Shown here: one piece after another, positions 43,431 to 56,224 of the stretch | Position numbering within the stretch: the stretch's first letter is position 1 | How the letters are laid out: every line of letters starts with the position of its first letter | NCBI RefSeq assembly: GCF_023278565.1 | Contig: NC_064675.1 | Coordinates: 6,262,001 to 6,326,000 of the forward strand | Origin: Colletotrichum lupini | Lineage: Eukaryota; Ascomycota; Sordariomycetes; Glomerellales; Glomerellaceae | DNA: 64,000 bases | Direction: 5' to 3' | Program-made: the position numbers and the translations under genes | The notes under the pieces: generated by a model | What the model was told of the DNA's origin: nothing | The model's database searches: none | Seen by the model: only the letters and a program-made list of their open reading frames with translations

Positions 43431-46400
43431 TAATTAATTAACTTCGTATTATTAATAAGCTTTATAAACGTATACCCTTATTATTATTTAACTATTTTAA
43501 AATACTTACTACTAGAGATTCTGTTCTTTATATTATCGAATATAATACTTAGTTAATTTATATTTTTTAGATATAAGAGAAATGGGGTATTAATAAGTAA
43601 AATATAAAAAGTTATCGTTCTAAAGTACGTTTTTATTTTTATTATACTTAGGGCGATAATTTCTTTACTTAGACCGAAACTAATTTTCGTAATACTCGCC
43701 GTCGATATATTAAGTATTACTAATACGATCTTTTATAGTACTTAGAATTACCCTTTTTTTTTAGTTAATTATTATAATACCCTAGTATCTAGGATAATCT
43801 TATAGAAATTATTTAAGCCATACTTTTTACTTATATAAAATGCTTATACGAGCTTAGTATTCGAGAGATCTAAGTAGTATAAAAAAGACCCCTCTAGCTA
43901 CCCCTAGATTTATTTAGTATTATATTCCTTTTTTTTAAATATTAAAAGAGATAGCGTCTTCTTTTTAATCGTTAAAAGAATAGGCTTTGGCCCTCTTAAA
44001 TTCGCCCTTCTAACCTCTTTTATATTCGTTATCTAAGGGACCTTCCTTTACTATTTATAAATAAAAGCCTACTTATTAAGAGCTTTTATTACTTTCTATT
44101 TATTTAGCCTCGTATATCCTCTAGAAGCTAATAAAGTAAAAAAGGAGTAATTAATATCGTTAATTTTATTATAATTTAATTCGTTAGTATAAGGGGTAAG
44201 ATCTTGTTTATTTTCCGAATCCCTTATAGGGGGTATATACTTTAAGCCGCTATTTTAATTACTATTATTAAGTTCTATACCCCCGGATCTATTTTTATAT
44301 ATAACGAGGAATTAATTAAACTAACGAGGGCTAGTTTTACTATTTACTACCCTCGACTTTTTATACTATTCGTATAATTTAATACGCTTTTTTTTAGAGT
44401 AGTTACTTAACTAATATTTAACCTTTTTATAAATATAATATTACCTTTTTTATTACTTTACTTATAAATTAAATCTTTATTTATTTAACGAATTTAGGCC
44501 TTTTTACTAGCGATTACTATATTTAGCCTCTTTTTTTTTTTTTTATACGTTTAATTAACTTAATATTATTAATAAGGGCCGTTATACGTTTAGAGGTAAG
44601 TTTAGCGCGGTATTTTTATTTTAATATTAAAACTAGATCTTAGCCTTAAGTAAAGCGTTTCGTAGTTTTTAAGTATTTAGTATAGGGTTATTTTTGCTTT
44701 TAGTATATACTAAATTACGGTATAGAGATATCTAACTTTTTATTTATTTATTCTCTTATTTAGCTAGGTTTTTATTAGCTTATTAATTCGATTAATAAGC
44801 TTTTTAAGGATTTCTATTTACGATTTCCTTTCTATTATCTTAGCTATAGATATAAAAAAAATTACTTATAGCTTAAATAGGAGCTCTAAGTTTTTATTAT
44901 AAGTCTCGAAGCGGCTTTAAATTACGTTAATTATACTAAAAAAGTCGTTTTAATTAAGATTACGTACCGCTTCGTAATAATAATTAGAGGCTTTACTTAC
45001 GAGTACGATATTAATTACTAAATAGTATTAATATTCCCTAATTCTGACTTTTTTATAATAATCGTAAAATATTATTAGGGTTTTTTATAAGACCTTATAC
45101 TTCTCCCTAGAGTATAATTTCTTTTTTAAAAAGATCTTTTTAAAGTTGATAAATTACCTCGTATTTATTACTAGATGTTTAGTATTTATATACGATCCCT
45201 ACGTCGCTACGTATTATTAATAACTTTAGGTCGTTTACCTCTTTTTTTATTAGCTAATTAGTACTAAATCTCGCGTTAGTAGTAATAATAAGTTATAGAT
45301 CGAAATAAGTAGAATTATCAATTATTATACTTTTAGTACTATATTTTATTTTAGTATATCCTTTTATAATAATAGATTTTTATTAGTAATTATAAAGAGG
45401 AAATTTAGGTTATTTACTCTTTTTTTAAATTTATTAAAGCGATTATATACTCTATCGACCTATACTTAGTTCTATAGTACGAATTCCTCTTTTATAATTA
45501 TCGTTATTAATATTTTATATAGCTCTTATAATTATAATTACGTTAGTAATACCCCTTACTTATAAAGGAATTTATTAATTACTTTTATAATTCCTAGGCT
45601 TACGCTTACGAACTATTTATTTAATTAGTAACTAAGGTCGTTTATAATTTCGTAAAATAGGGGTTACTCTTATAGCCCCTTTTTCTTATAAACTTTAGTT
45701 AAATAGATTAATACCGTATTAATTTATTTATTATTAAGCTAATCCGCGATTTTATATATCTACGTCCCTTAATAATCTAAGTTAATATTTACTTATTTAT
45801 AAGGGATTAGGATTTTATTTAGGATCGGGTTTTATCCTCTTTTTTTTTACCTTAACTTATTAAGGGTCGTGCTCTAGCTTATACTCGTATTAATAGTTAT
45901 TAACGTATTTAATCTTAACGGGGATATATTTAATTTATACGCTAGTTATAGTAAATCCGTGCTTTTACTACTTAACGAATTTATTAAGGTCTAAGAGATT
46001 CCCACTTTTTCTTACTATTTTATTATTACTCTCGTTTTTATTATTTTTAGTAATTATTATTACTTTTTTAAATCGCTAGTTATTATATTTACTAAGATCC
46101 TCTTTTTTATTTAGTATAAAAAAGTAGGTTTTGATAGTTCTTTTTTATAATAATAGCGGTAAACGTTTATATTACTATAAGAAGATATAGTAATTAGTCT
46201 CGGGATCTTTACTAATTACCGATTTTCGCTATCCTATATACTTTTAGCTTTTTAAGCCTCGTACTTTTTATAATCTCTAAATAGCTTCTTTCCTTAACCT
46301 ACCTCTTTTAGGGCGGTATTTTATAAAAATAGTTAAAAATAGACGCTAGGCGTTTTATAAAGGAGCTATATAAATAAAAATACCTACTTATTGCTCGTAC

Positions 46401-47427
46401 GCAGTAAGGTTAAATACTTTAAAAATCTTATTTTTTATAGCCTCTTAATACTCTATTTTATATCTTTTAAATAGTCTTTTTTATAGCTTAATTATAGTTA
46501 AGTAATTATCGCTTATTAATAATCTTTTTTATTATTTAGTTAATTTTTCGAAATTAATAATCTCGTACTAGGAGCTAATATAAAAAAAAACCCTTTAGTA
46601 GCTTTTTAAAAGATTCTTTTTTTTCCCCCTTAAATCCTCGTTTTTTTAGCCTTTTTTTAGGCTAATAATAATTTTAATAAGAAGTCGTAGGACTATTTTA
46701 AAATAGCCGCTTTCTTCTTAAGTTAATTTTTAAGATTTATAATACTCTTAACTTAATATTATTAAAACTTTTAAATCCCCTCCTCCCTTATTAAACTATC
46801 CTTTATATTTTATTTTTAAATAATACCCGGGGGGTAGTTAAGGGAGCTACGAAAAGGTTATTTAAATTACGGGCTTAAAATTATATTTATAAGATCTTTA
46901 TAATAATAAACTTTTTTATATATTATAAATCTCTTAGCTTAATAACTCTTATAAAGTTACTTTTATTACTAAGTAAAAATATTTATATTTAAAAATCCCC
47001 TTTTTTAATCGCGTAGTACTCTTTTATATTATATTATTAAGCTCGTTTATTATATTAATTAATTAAGTAAGTAGTCGTTACGTAGGTATTACTTTTTATT
47101 AATTTAACTAGTTAATTTTTAATTACGGGCCGGCTATAGAAAAGTTGTTTAGTAAAAAAGCTACTTAGGGCGATAACAAAAGGCTAATTACTTAAATAGT
47201 TCCGTTAATTAACGTGTTTTAACGTAATAAATATTAACTTCTCGTAAATAATAAAGGGCTACGATTATTTAATTTTATATAGTATTTAAAAATCGCTTTT
47301 TTTTTCGTTTACTTCTATAAGGTTAATTAATATAAATCTCTTATCTTATATAATATTAAAAGGTCGTCTCTTTTATATAATAAAATACCTTACTAATCTA
47401 TAATAATAGAATTTAATTACTAATTAA

Positions 47428-47629
47428 TATTAATATCCTTATTATAAAGTAGTTAGTTCGAACCGTAGTTAACGAAGAGATTAATTAAACTATATAAATA
47501 TCTGCGTAGGTATAAGAAAGAGGTTCTAACTATAAGTTAGGCTAGTTATAATAATTATAAATAGGGCCCCTAATTAGCCCCTGCGTAGTCGGCCGTACGC
47601 CGCGGTCGAATTGGACTTCTAATCCGATA
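47428..47629 (-). repeat. 5' LTR of copy 2, 202 bp
   Basis: This LTR ends on the + strand in GGACTTCTAATCCGATA. The outer 60 bases or so, next to unique DNA, keep CpA/TpG-containing sequence, while the inner part is strongly mutated. Confidence 0.9.
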
Positions 47630-47634
47630 ATAAG
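47630..47634. repeat. Target-site duplication ATAAG, right copy of element 2
   Basis: This is an exact copy of 40291-40295, directly after the LTR terminus. Confidence 0.92.
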
Positions 47635-49320
47635 TGCTGAAGGATGAGAATTGGGTGGACACGGCGAGGAAAGTGAGGAATTAGATATCGAGTGAATGGC
47701 GACAACAGAGGTTTGTTCTGATCCGCTCTACTTGTTCAGGCCATTCCGGAGATGTTGAAAGCTTCTTGTGGGCAAGGGCGTTCGAAGGGGCATTTATGGT
47801 CACGAGATAAGCTGGTTTTGCCGGTCTCCGAACGGGCCGAGGGCGGTCGGGCCACGCTGATTGATAACTTGGCGTGACTGAGAGTCTTCGGTTGCAACTG
47901 CCTGGTGATTCCAGCTGTAGTTGTAATCGGCTCGGATTGTCTCCGACGTGGAGCATTGATAGTCGAATGCACATGAAGTGGTTGTCCCGGCGATCAGATC
48001 AGACGGTCGTGAGGGCCTCTTGTTGAGGAGAATATCGCTCACCTACGAAACACCCCGCGCGGGCAATTGAACTCTCCCCGGGATTGTATGGGTCGACTGG
48101 ACGCTCCCCTCCAAATCTCCAACATATTTCCCCCTCGAACGTGCAGAGTTGGAACCCGCAGCTGTGCGAAGGCCACCATGTGTCTGGTGTGATGTGGAAC
48201 TGTGGTGAGAGCCTCGAACGGTGAACCAAGCAGCGGACCGGTGGTTGGAGGGCCAAACTTCAGAGTCTCCGTAGCCCACCCGCAGCGACCCGAACCCCAC
48301 GCCCTTACTCCGTGTCTTCCCCCTCACCGACATGCCTCCGCGCCCGGCTGCCCAGCTCCGCGCCAACAGGAGTTCCCAGACTTGATGGAGTGTACACGAA
48401 GAGTACTTGGACACGACGCGTCCACGAGGGCGCGGGGCGGGTTGGGCCCCCTCTTCCTCGCTGCTATCTGCGGTAAAATGCACCTCTCATGGGAAGCTGG
48501 AACTTGAAGACAGCATCGACGATGCGAGGCCTTGACTAATGGCGCGCGCTGCAGGGCCGGGGTGGGTTGGATGTGGGCTTCTGTGGATCTCACAGCTGGA
48601 CTCTTGGCCGCAACCATGTAGTTTCTGAGATCGATTGGGCGGCGTGGTTTTTCCATTAAGGCCTAGAACTTGGTTGCCAGGTTTTTTCCCTTTTGGTGAT
48701 AAGCTAAGAATAAACTCACCTCGCCGCCGTACTTAGTTACGTAGTTCTCTACAATTCTTCGGACTGAAGATATCAAATACTGCAGTTCGACAAATCCTAC
48801 CCGACTCTCGGTCAGTGCGGTTGGATTAGTAGTCGGCAGGAAAAGGTTGCGCCAAGCGAGCACCAAGATCAGATTGATGAGCTGTCCGAGCTGCATGGCG
48901 CATATTGCTGCAGTCCTCGCATGTGGGATTACTCAGATACAGATTCGTACATAACAAGTACAAAAGTATTGTTCTAAAGATTGAGACTATTCTCTGTTAG
49001 GTATGCGTAGGAGTACGGCAATACTGTCTCAATGTCTACCTGCGGCCCATCCGGGTCCCATTAATTAAGATCCACCAGACTGGCGGGCACTTGAAGGGAG
49101 GGCATGGGTTCACCCATGTATCTAGACATTCCTCACAACCTCATTGCTGAGTATTGGTCCGTGTTTAGCCCCGGCGTCTAGTCCGTGTGCCTGTATCAAT
49201 GACATCAGCGGGGTTCCCGGGATGCCGTCACGGCCGGCCAATTCCCAAAGCTACCCCTCCATCATGCCACCTTATTGACCCTCGGTCTTTTTTGGGCTCG
49301 AAGCACGCCGTACTCTCAGC
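47635..49320. other. Intergenic region right of element 2, no gene seen
   Basis: Composition returns at once to normal GC. Several overlapping frames of 60-146 codons exist on both strands between 47.7 and 48.9 kb, but none shows a domain, signal peptide or splice pattern. A short frame just after the duplication (VLKDENWVDTARKVRN then stop) looks protein-like but cannot be extended across the insertion site. Confidence 0.4.
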
Positions 49321-50358
<1,038 letters not shown>

Positions 50359-51250
50359 ATGTCTCGTCTTCTGTGTAAACCGGGCGGAACAACAGCACAT
50401 GGATACGGAAGACTGAAAGGTTTCTTGTCCTGAATATGATGTTATGACTACTTTAAAATAATAGACAAACAAGTAAAAAAGAACACTGTAATCTCAATTG
50501 GTTAATGTGATGAATCAAGCTGCGCGCCCCCGGTTGTTCTTCGCCAGCCTTTGATAATTTAATGCCGCAATGTCTCATTCAGGTAACGCAGTAGCTACCT
50601 CAAACACTACAGCACATTTCATACCACGCGTACGAGACTTGATAAAGCAGTTCAAACATATCGTCAAAATTTATCACGTTCACTCCCAACAAAACTTACT
50701 GAGATCTGCAAGATGTGCCACAAACTTGCAATCTCGCCGTATTCAATCTCCGCGATCATGGGTGATGATGTATGCGTGATGCCATGACCTTGTTCCTGGA
50801 TCCATTTTCTTAGCGTAATAAGCTAGCTATTGTGGACTACCCGTCAACGCTCCACCTGTCGCGTCTTCCTAACATGAGCCATCCTGCATCGTGATCCTGA
50901 GTTCGGTCCACTGCAACTCCATCACACACCTCCATTCTTTTAATCAAGCATGATCCGTAACTAAGCTTGGTATGTGAGCTTCACTCGAAAGTCGCAGGTC
51001 AATCCGTCAAGAAAACACAATCTCACGTGAAGCTACGTCTACTTGATCTGTCCTCGATTGAGATTCATGTATTGATATAGATAGAGTTCAGTAATACAAC
51101 AAATAATAGTGATATTATGATGTGTTGATGACGGTCGTGATGTCGAAACTGCATATCAACGAGGTTTCAAATTCGCCCGCCCCCTAACATGTGCTACCGT
51201 CGTAAGAGCATCTCAAGTTCCAAGTTCTCGGAATCCTCAAAAAGTCATTC
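50359..51250. other. Spacer between convergent genes, no gene seen
   Basis: This 0.9-kb AT-leaning region holds the 3' UTRs of the mannitol dehydrogenase and of the convergent membrane-protein gene. Open frames are under 72 codons and have no motif. Confidence 0.45.
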
Positions 51251-51976
51251 TCAGAGATTCTTGGCGATGAAGTGCGGGAGTAACTCCTTCGTCCAAGCTG
51301 GTATATGTCTCTTCAAGGCGATCTGGCATGTCTCGGGGCCTAGCCAGGCCACTAAACTTGTCATGAGGAGAGTTTGGAGTCCAATATTATCGGCTTCGTG
51401 AAGGTAGTAGATGACTTTGAGGTCCCAAGGAAGCCGGTTCCATTCTCCAACTACGGAGAAGAAATGCCTTCGTATACAAAAGTGAAGGGTGGTGTAGGCG
51501 ACACAACCAAGGCCGGTCGCAGTCTTGAGCGGGTTGAACACAGAGGCCAGCGCAACCATTGTCGCAACAATAAAGAGTATTTCCGACCAATGGGTGGTGA
51601 AGAATTTTCGAGAAACTTTATCCCAGAAATCGAACACACAGTAGAGGCAGAATATCGTTAAGGTAGTAACAAGTGCGGGCGGTGAAAATCTCTCATGATC
51701 ATCATCCAGTCTTCCCTCGTCGCCAACTGATGGGGTCGATGATTCTTCTTGACTGTTAAAACTTTCTCCTAAGGAAGATATTTCGGAAGTCGTTGGGGTC
51801 GGCGCTTGAGATGATTCTTGAGAGTCCTGAAAATGCTCAATGCATGCGTCGGTGTGGAGCATCTCCGTGTTTTTATTCAACCCATGTTCAGAATCAGCTT
51901 TCGAGTCTGATGATCCTTGGTGACTATTGGAAGGTTTCTCAGGAGGGAACTCCTTTGCATCATTGTTGACCTTCAT
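51251..51976 (-). CDS. Hypothetical membrane protein with Ser/Glu-rich N-terminal half
   Basis: From the first ATG (51976) this is one exon of 241 residues. The first 95 or so are hydrophilic and rich in Ser, Glu, Asp and Thr, probably disordered. They are followed by hydrophobic segments beginning near ALVTTLTIFCLYCVFDF and EILFIVATMVALASVF, a third weaker one around TGLGCVAYTTLHFC, and a possible fourth near the end. No family is recognised. An upstream TTG extends the frame by six codons but is not needed. Codon use is less GC-biased than the neighbouring genes, which may indicate a lineage-specific gene. Confidence 0.55.
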   Translation of the reverse strand: MKVNNDAKEFPPEKPSNSHQGSSDSKADSEHGLNKNTEMLHTDACIEHFQDSQESSQAPTPTTSEISSLGESFNSQEESSTPSVGDEGRLDDDHERFSPPALVTTLTIFCLYCVFDFWDKVSRKFFTTHWSEILFIVATMVALASVFNPLKTATGLGCVAYTTLHFCIRRHFFSVVGEWNRLPWDLKVIYYLHEADNIGLQTLLMTSLVAWLGPETCQIALKRHIPAWTKELLPHFIAKNL

Positions 51977-52810
51977 CTGCAATGCCGTTATCAATTTGGT
52001 AGGTCTTCACAAATATTTGAGAGGTTTTTGAGGTTTGGGGTGATTTTTTGGGGTTGAATTCGAGTGCCAGGGGCGGTTTAGTAGGAAAATCTTGCTTGTT
52101 CTTGAACTATAGAGACGAAATAGTGGGTGGGAAATCATGCAATGTGGTCGGCATCTGGCTTATCGGATGTATGGCTGCCTATATACGTTCTCTGATCCCA
52201 CAAGATGCTTTATCAATCACGGTGTCACCGACGAGCCTACAGCCGTAAACTTCGTGCCCTGTGATTGCTGTGAAGCTTATACTTGTCAAACCTTGATCAC
52301 TCCCCCCTTGCTTCGACTTTTGGAACGATGATGCTCTTAACGAGGGCCTTGTCTGTCCAAACATATACCTGCATCTTTAAGGCCGAACGTGTCTCTTCTA
52401 AACCTCATGGATGCTGGGTATCCTTCCCATCTCAAACCTACAGGCTAGGGGAGCCAAGTTTTGACCTATTCTATGGAAGGTTGTTTTTCAGATCGGGACT
52501 TGACGATGATTCAAGCTTCTGATCTTTCGTTTCTGTGATGACGGCAAATCATGAATTATTGTTGGTGCCAAGGTATGCCGCAAATGAAGTTTCAGAAGGA
52601 GAGAGTTCGTTGAGGCAGTGTTTTACCTGTTTCTGGCTGCTAGGCGCAACCATAATAATAGCATGGTATCAAAGTTCTTCTTAGTTTTCTTTCTACATGA
52701 GGTAACGTATGCTCAGCAGGTTTGGGCAGCTTAAAAACCACTCTCCATAATGCTTTCTGATGAAACATCATGAAGCATCGCGAGTCTCCAAGCCACTTTG
52801 TTTTGAACGC
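51977..52810. other. Intergenic region, no gene seen
   Basis: This is 0.8 kb between the start of the membrane-protein gene and the end of the glyoxalase-like gene. Nothing beyond short overlapping frames is visible. Confidence 0.45.
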
Positions 52811-53674
52811 TTAGGAAGAGCCACCGGACACGGGAATTGAGTCAATCTCAACAGAGACGCCCCCACCAAGTTCCCCGCCGATAGACCGCTTTGCCGTACC
52901 CGCGGCGGTATACAAAGCGAAGCGGATAGCTTGTCTAGAACCCTGCTTGCTAGAGATGGTTTCAACGTTCAGATATCTAGGATCGTCAAACTGACGAACG
53001 GGAACATCAAACGTCCACCGCCCAACACCATCGCCGCCCTCCTCCGCCGCGCGGTCGTTGATGCCAGCGTAGGCCTTCTTGAAGTCCTCGCTACTCACGT
53101 GAAGCGAGACTGAATGAACTCCGAGCGATCCGTTCGGGTGCTTCACATTCTCGGGAACATGATCCGGCACACGAAGCTTCCGCGGCGTTCGGTCAAAGCA
53201 CCAAAACGGCAACTCGCCCCTCTCCACTTTTCCGGCTCCGGCCCCGGCAGCGCTATCCGGGAGTGCAACGGCCCACTTCGGCTCCTCGCCATCCGGCCTG
53301 ATGCGCCCGCCGGGCACGGGGTCCTCGTACACGGCCAGCGACTGCGCGGCGTGCACCCGTTTCTGGATCTCGGCAAAGCCGGACTCGTCCTTGAGGGAAT
53401 AGGCCCAGTCGATGATGGTGCCGTCCGGCTTCGGACCCCACTTGTGCTTGAGGCGGTCTTCCCGGCTGATGCCCGCGACGAAGGAGATGATTTCCAGATA
53501 GGTGCCGTCTGCGAAGATGACGAGCTTGTTTTCCGTGAGGCCGTCAGCGTGCCGGCCGCCTGTGAGGATGGTGAATTCGGTTGAGAGCCAAGTGGGGAGG
53601 GAGGCGAGGACTTGGTGGGGGACCAGAATCACGATGTGATCGAGGAGAGGCGGGTTTGAGCTCTGGGAAGACAT
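52811..53674 (-). CDS. Glyoxalase-like domain protein (Glyoxalase_3 type)
   Basis: This single exon encodes 287 residues. It begins with the typical LLDHIVILVPHQ strand of vicinal-oxygen-chelate proteins, followed by FTILTGGRHADGLTENKLV, a segment FADGTYLEIISFV with the acidic metal-ligand position, and later SLGVHSVSLHVSS at the start of the second half. This matches fungal glyoxalase-like proteins of the Glyoxalase_3 family, about 270-300 residues long and cytosolic. Family members are poorly characterised, and the name does not prove methylglyoxal activity. No signal peptide or introns are seen. The frame is GC-rich and complete. Confidence 0.82.
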   Translation of the reverse strand: MSSQSSNPPLLDHIVILVPHQVLASLPTWLSTEFTILTGGRHADGLTENKLVIFADGTYLEIISFVAGISREDRLKHKWGPKPDGTIIDWAYSLKDESGFAEIQKRVHAAQSLAVYEDPVPGGRIRPDGEEPKWAVALPDSAAGAGAGKVERGELPFWCFDRTPRKLRVPDHVPENVKHPNGSLGVHSVSLHVSSEDFKKAYAGINDRAAEEGGDGVGRWTFDVPVRQFDDPRYLNVETISSKQGSRQAIRFALYTAAGTAKRSIGGELGGGVSVEIDSIPVSGGSS

Positions 53675-56224
53675 GTTGACGAGATCTTGAGTGCAGATTA
53701 AATGAGTGATACAGCCGCGTTGTCAGTGATGTAGACGGTTTCAAGATGTGTTGTCTCTGCGATATGTAGCATATAAGGACATCATCCGGTATTTATCGTT
53801 CTATTCCCCGCGCGGCCCCACAATGTCACCATTGCTGGTAGTCATTGCGAAGAGACGCGGATGTATGAGGTCCGCTATCGGTTGACAACTCTCATGAGTC
53901 TTTTGCCGAATCTCTCGCAAATACCTCACATACCTCAAAATTCTATCTTGACATTTTCCGACGTATGGCGGAACCTCGATGAGACCTCCGGCACGTGGCC
54001 GGCAGGCGTTTCCGTGCCCACTTCATCAAGTTAGCTGATGGTGGCTTATGTAACCAAGCCGGTCTCGTGGGAAAGAATGGTGCTAATCCAGAGGGAGGAC
54101 TTCTTCTCTCGGTCACGCATGACTCAAGCACACGGAGCACTTCTTCTTCTCTTCGAGGTTGCCAAATCGCAGAGTTCACTGCCAACTTCAGACCACTGTT
54201 TCTTTGTTGCCTCCCAGGCAGTGTATGCGCACTCGAGTCCTCGTCAGTGAGACTTGCGTGGATTGCCCCGTCAAACTTCAAGGGCTTCTGGAACTCGCGG
54301 CAGGTCTACTAGGAGCAATTCCTTTCTGATCCTGGCGAAAGAACAACCGATAGAAGGCCAAATTCTCATCACTACTCCCAAAGGACTCTGTCCTTTCAGA
54401 AATACATTGTTCTCATTGCTGGTCGACTTAGAGAACAAACATCCTACGCGGCATTGGGATGTCTCTTTGAGCCAGTCAGTGCTTGCGCGCTAAAGTTTGG
54501 AGGCTCAGTCTAAGGATCCCAGGGCCGTCCCTGGATGTCCGCCAAAAGACGCTGGACCCAAGAGATGGCGCTTGAGCCTGACCTTGAACGTTTAGCCTTC
54601 TTCCAGACGCAAAGCTGACAAGCAGACGTATCCATGACAGGATGAAGGGTGGTTGTCGATGCAGTTCGAGTGGTACAACAACTGCTGCTGTACAACGATG
54701 TCTCGGACGCAGGATCAACCAGACAAACAACACCCCGAGTCAAACACCTAGATCATCGGCCCGAGTGGGTCTGTTGTATTTCTGCAAAGAGCTCTGCGTG
54801 ATCTGAAGGACTGGCCTCTTGCGCGTACGGCCGGCGAGTGTTTGCTCTAGGCGCAGATCTTCTCGCAACAGTTATCAATCCCCTGTGGCCAGCGCCGATG
54901 TAAACTGTGTGTTTTCAGTCACTCGCTAGTGCCAAAGCTTTACGACACTCTCTTCTGAATCAGTAGCTACGACAAGCTGGAGATGGTATAGCTTCTCGAA
55001 CTCGGATCGACTCTATGCTGACAACTAACAAATGCAGAAGGGCGCCTAGTTGCCGGCTTGCTACCCGAGCACTTCCTACACTCAAAGCATACTTACTTTA
55101 CTCAACGGCGTGCCGGTAGTGACCCCGCACTACGGCTCGCCCACTGGCAGCGGGAAGATCTGGACCTTGGCTGAGCACCGTGATACTCGCGCAAGACCTG
55201 CATTAAGTCTGGCGATCTCATACTGCGAGGCTTGTGGCGTGTCTCGAAGCTTGCGCTGTTTGTGACTACAGGCTCGACACTGATAGCAATCTTCCTCAGC
55301 CAAGCCCGCATTCAATCGAAAACCGACACAATGGAACGCCGACCCTCTGCCTCCCGGTCAGCCCGAGAACCCCTTCCCATTCGCTCCCGAGGCCGTGCGC
55401 GCCCCATCCCACCCTCCCCCTCCCCCTTCTCTCGTTGAGGCTCACAACCCAACTTGGACTTTGGAGGACAGTACGGAGTAGAACAGTAGTGACGGATCGG
55501 TTTTATCCCCGGACCTATCCCCAAATCGCTAGATTTCCACTCATATTGGGCTGCATTCTGATAGTACCCACCCCGACGATCGCGTGTCTGGGGCCCAGGT
55601 GGTAACGGGACGCGGATCACCCTAGGGAGCCTCTTGGTGTCCGCACATGAAACTCCCACCGTCTGATGCAGACCCTCGTCCGACCAGGCTTCGTGGCGCT
55701 CGCCGCATGAATCTTGTCGCACAGAAACGACCATCGGATGGCAGGCTGGGGCCATTTACTCACGGCCAACTTGCTGTTCGCAGGTTCACTGCCCCCTCCA
55801 GGGCCTCCAGTGCCTCTCCAGCTGGGCTGTTTGTGGATGATGGAGAAAGGGGGGTAGGGGGGTAGGAAAAGAAGTCCACATCTCACCTCTCGGTCCCGCC
55901 ATCCCGTTCGCTGGTGTCATGTCATATAGCCCATGGGTTGACTACTATTCTTGGACGCTCCCTTTTTCCAAAGTAGCATTGTCGATGGCCTGCCGGTAGT
56001 AGATATGTCATGCGGCTCCCCGCTGCCTTATGTACAGACGATTCTTGATCCTCCTTCCCAGGCCTTCTTGCAACCAAAGCCCCCCTTTCGTGTTTGCTTC
56101 GTGCTGCCCTTCGCTTCTTGGACCGCAGTTTTTCCTTCGATTCTTCGGATTGAGTCCTTTCTTTTTTTGACATCATCAGATTATTTTCACTTTCGCTTCT
56201 TGTTCATTCGCTTAGGTATCGAAT
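53675..56224. other. Long intergenic region upstream of the endoglucanase gene
   Basis: This is 2.55 kb without a supported gene. Minus-strand frames at 55312-55755 and 53943-54281 and plus-strand frames of similar size lack domains. The last 150 bp before 56225 are T/C-rich and probably include the endoglucanase promoter and leader. Confidence 0.4.

Larger units (their letters stand above)
40296..47629 (-). mobile_element. Full-length RIP-mutated Ty1/copia-type LTR retrotransposon, copy 2, inverted (7334 bp)
   Basis: LTRs of 202 bp lie at 40296-40497 and 47428-47629 and match, in reverse complement, the LTRs of the copy at 22829-30246. The coding strand is minus: the RNase H remnant is near 40660-40860, reverse transcriptase near 41530-42000 and the pre-integrase segment near 43370-43430, the mirror order of copy 1. 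As in copy 1, CpA and TpG are nearly absent, TpA dominates, CpG survives and every frame is broken. The two copies share the whole internal structure and are clearly one family. Different target duplications show they are two separate insertions rather than a duplication of one locus. Confidence 0.92.

Noticed and set aside
22829..47629. AT-rich blocks as centromere, mitochondrial insertion or foreign DNA
   Set aside because: They have exact LTR ends, target duplications and recognisable pol remnants; the AT bias is explained by RIP.
47635..47690. C-terminal end of a gene cut by element 2
   Set aside because: The short frame ending after VLKDENWVDTARKVRN cannot be continued across the insertion site: every frame on the left flank meets a stop within a few codons.
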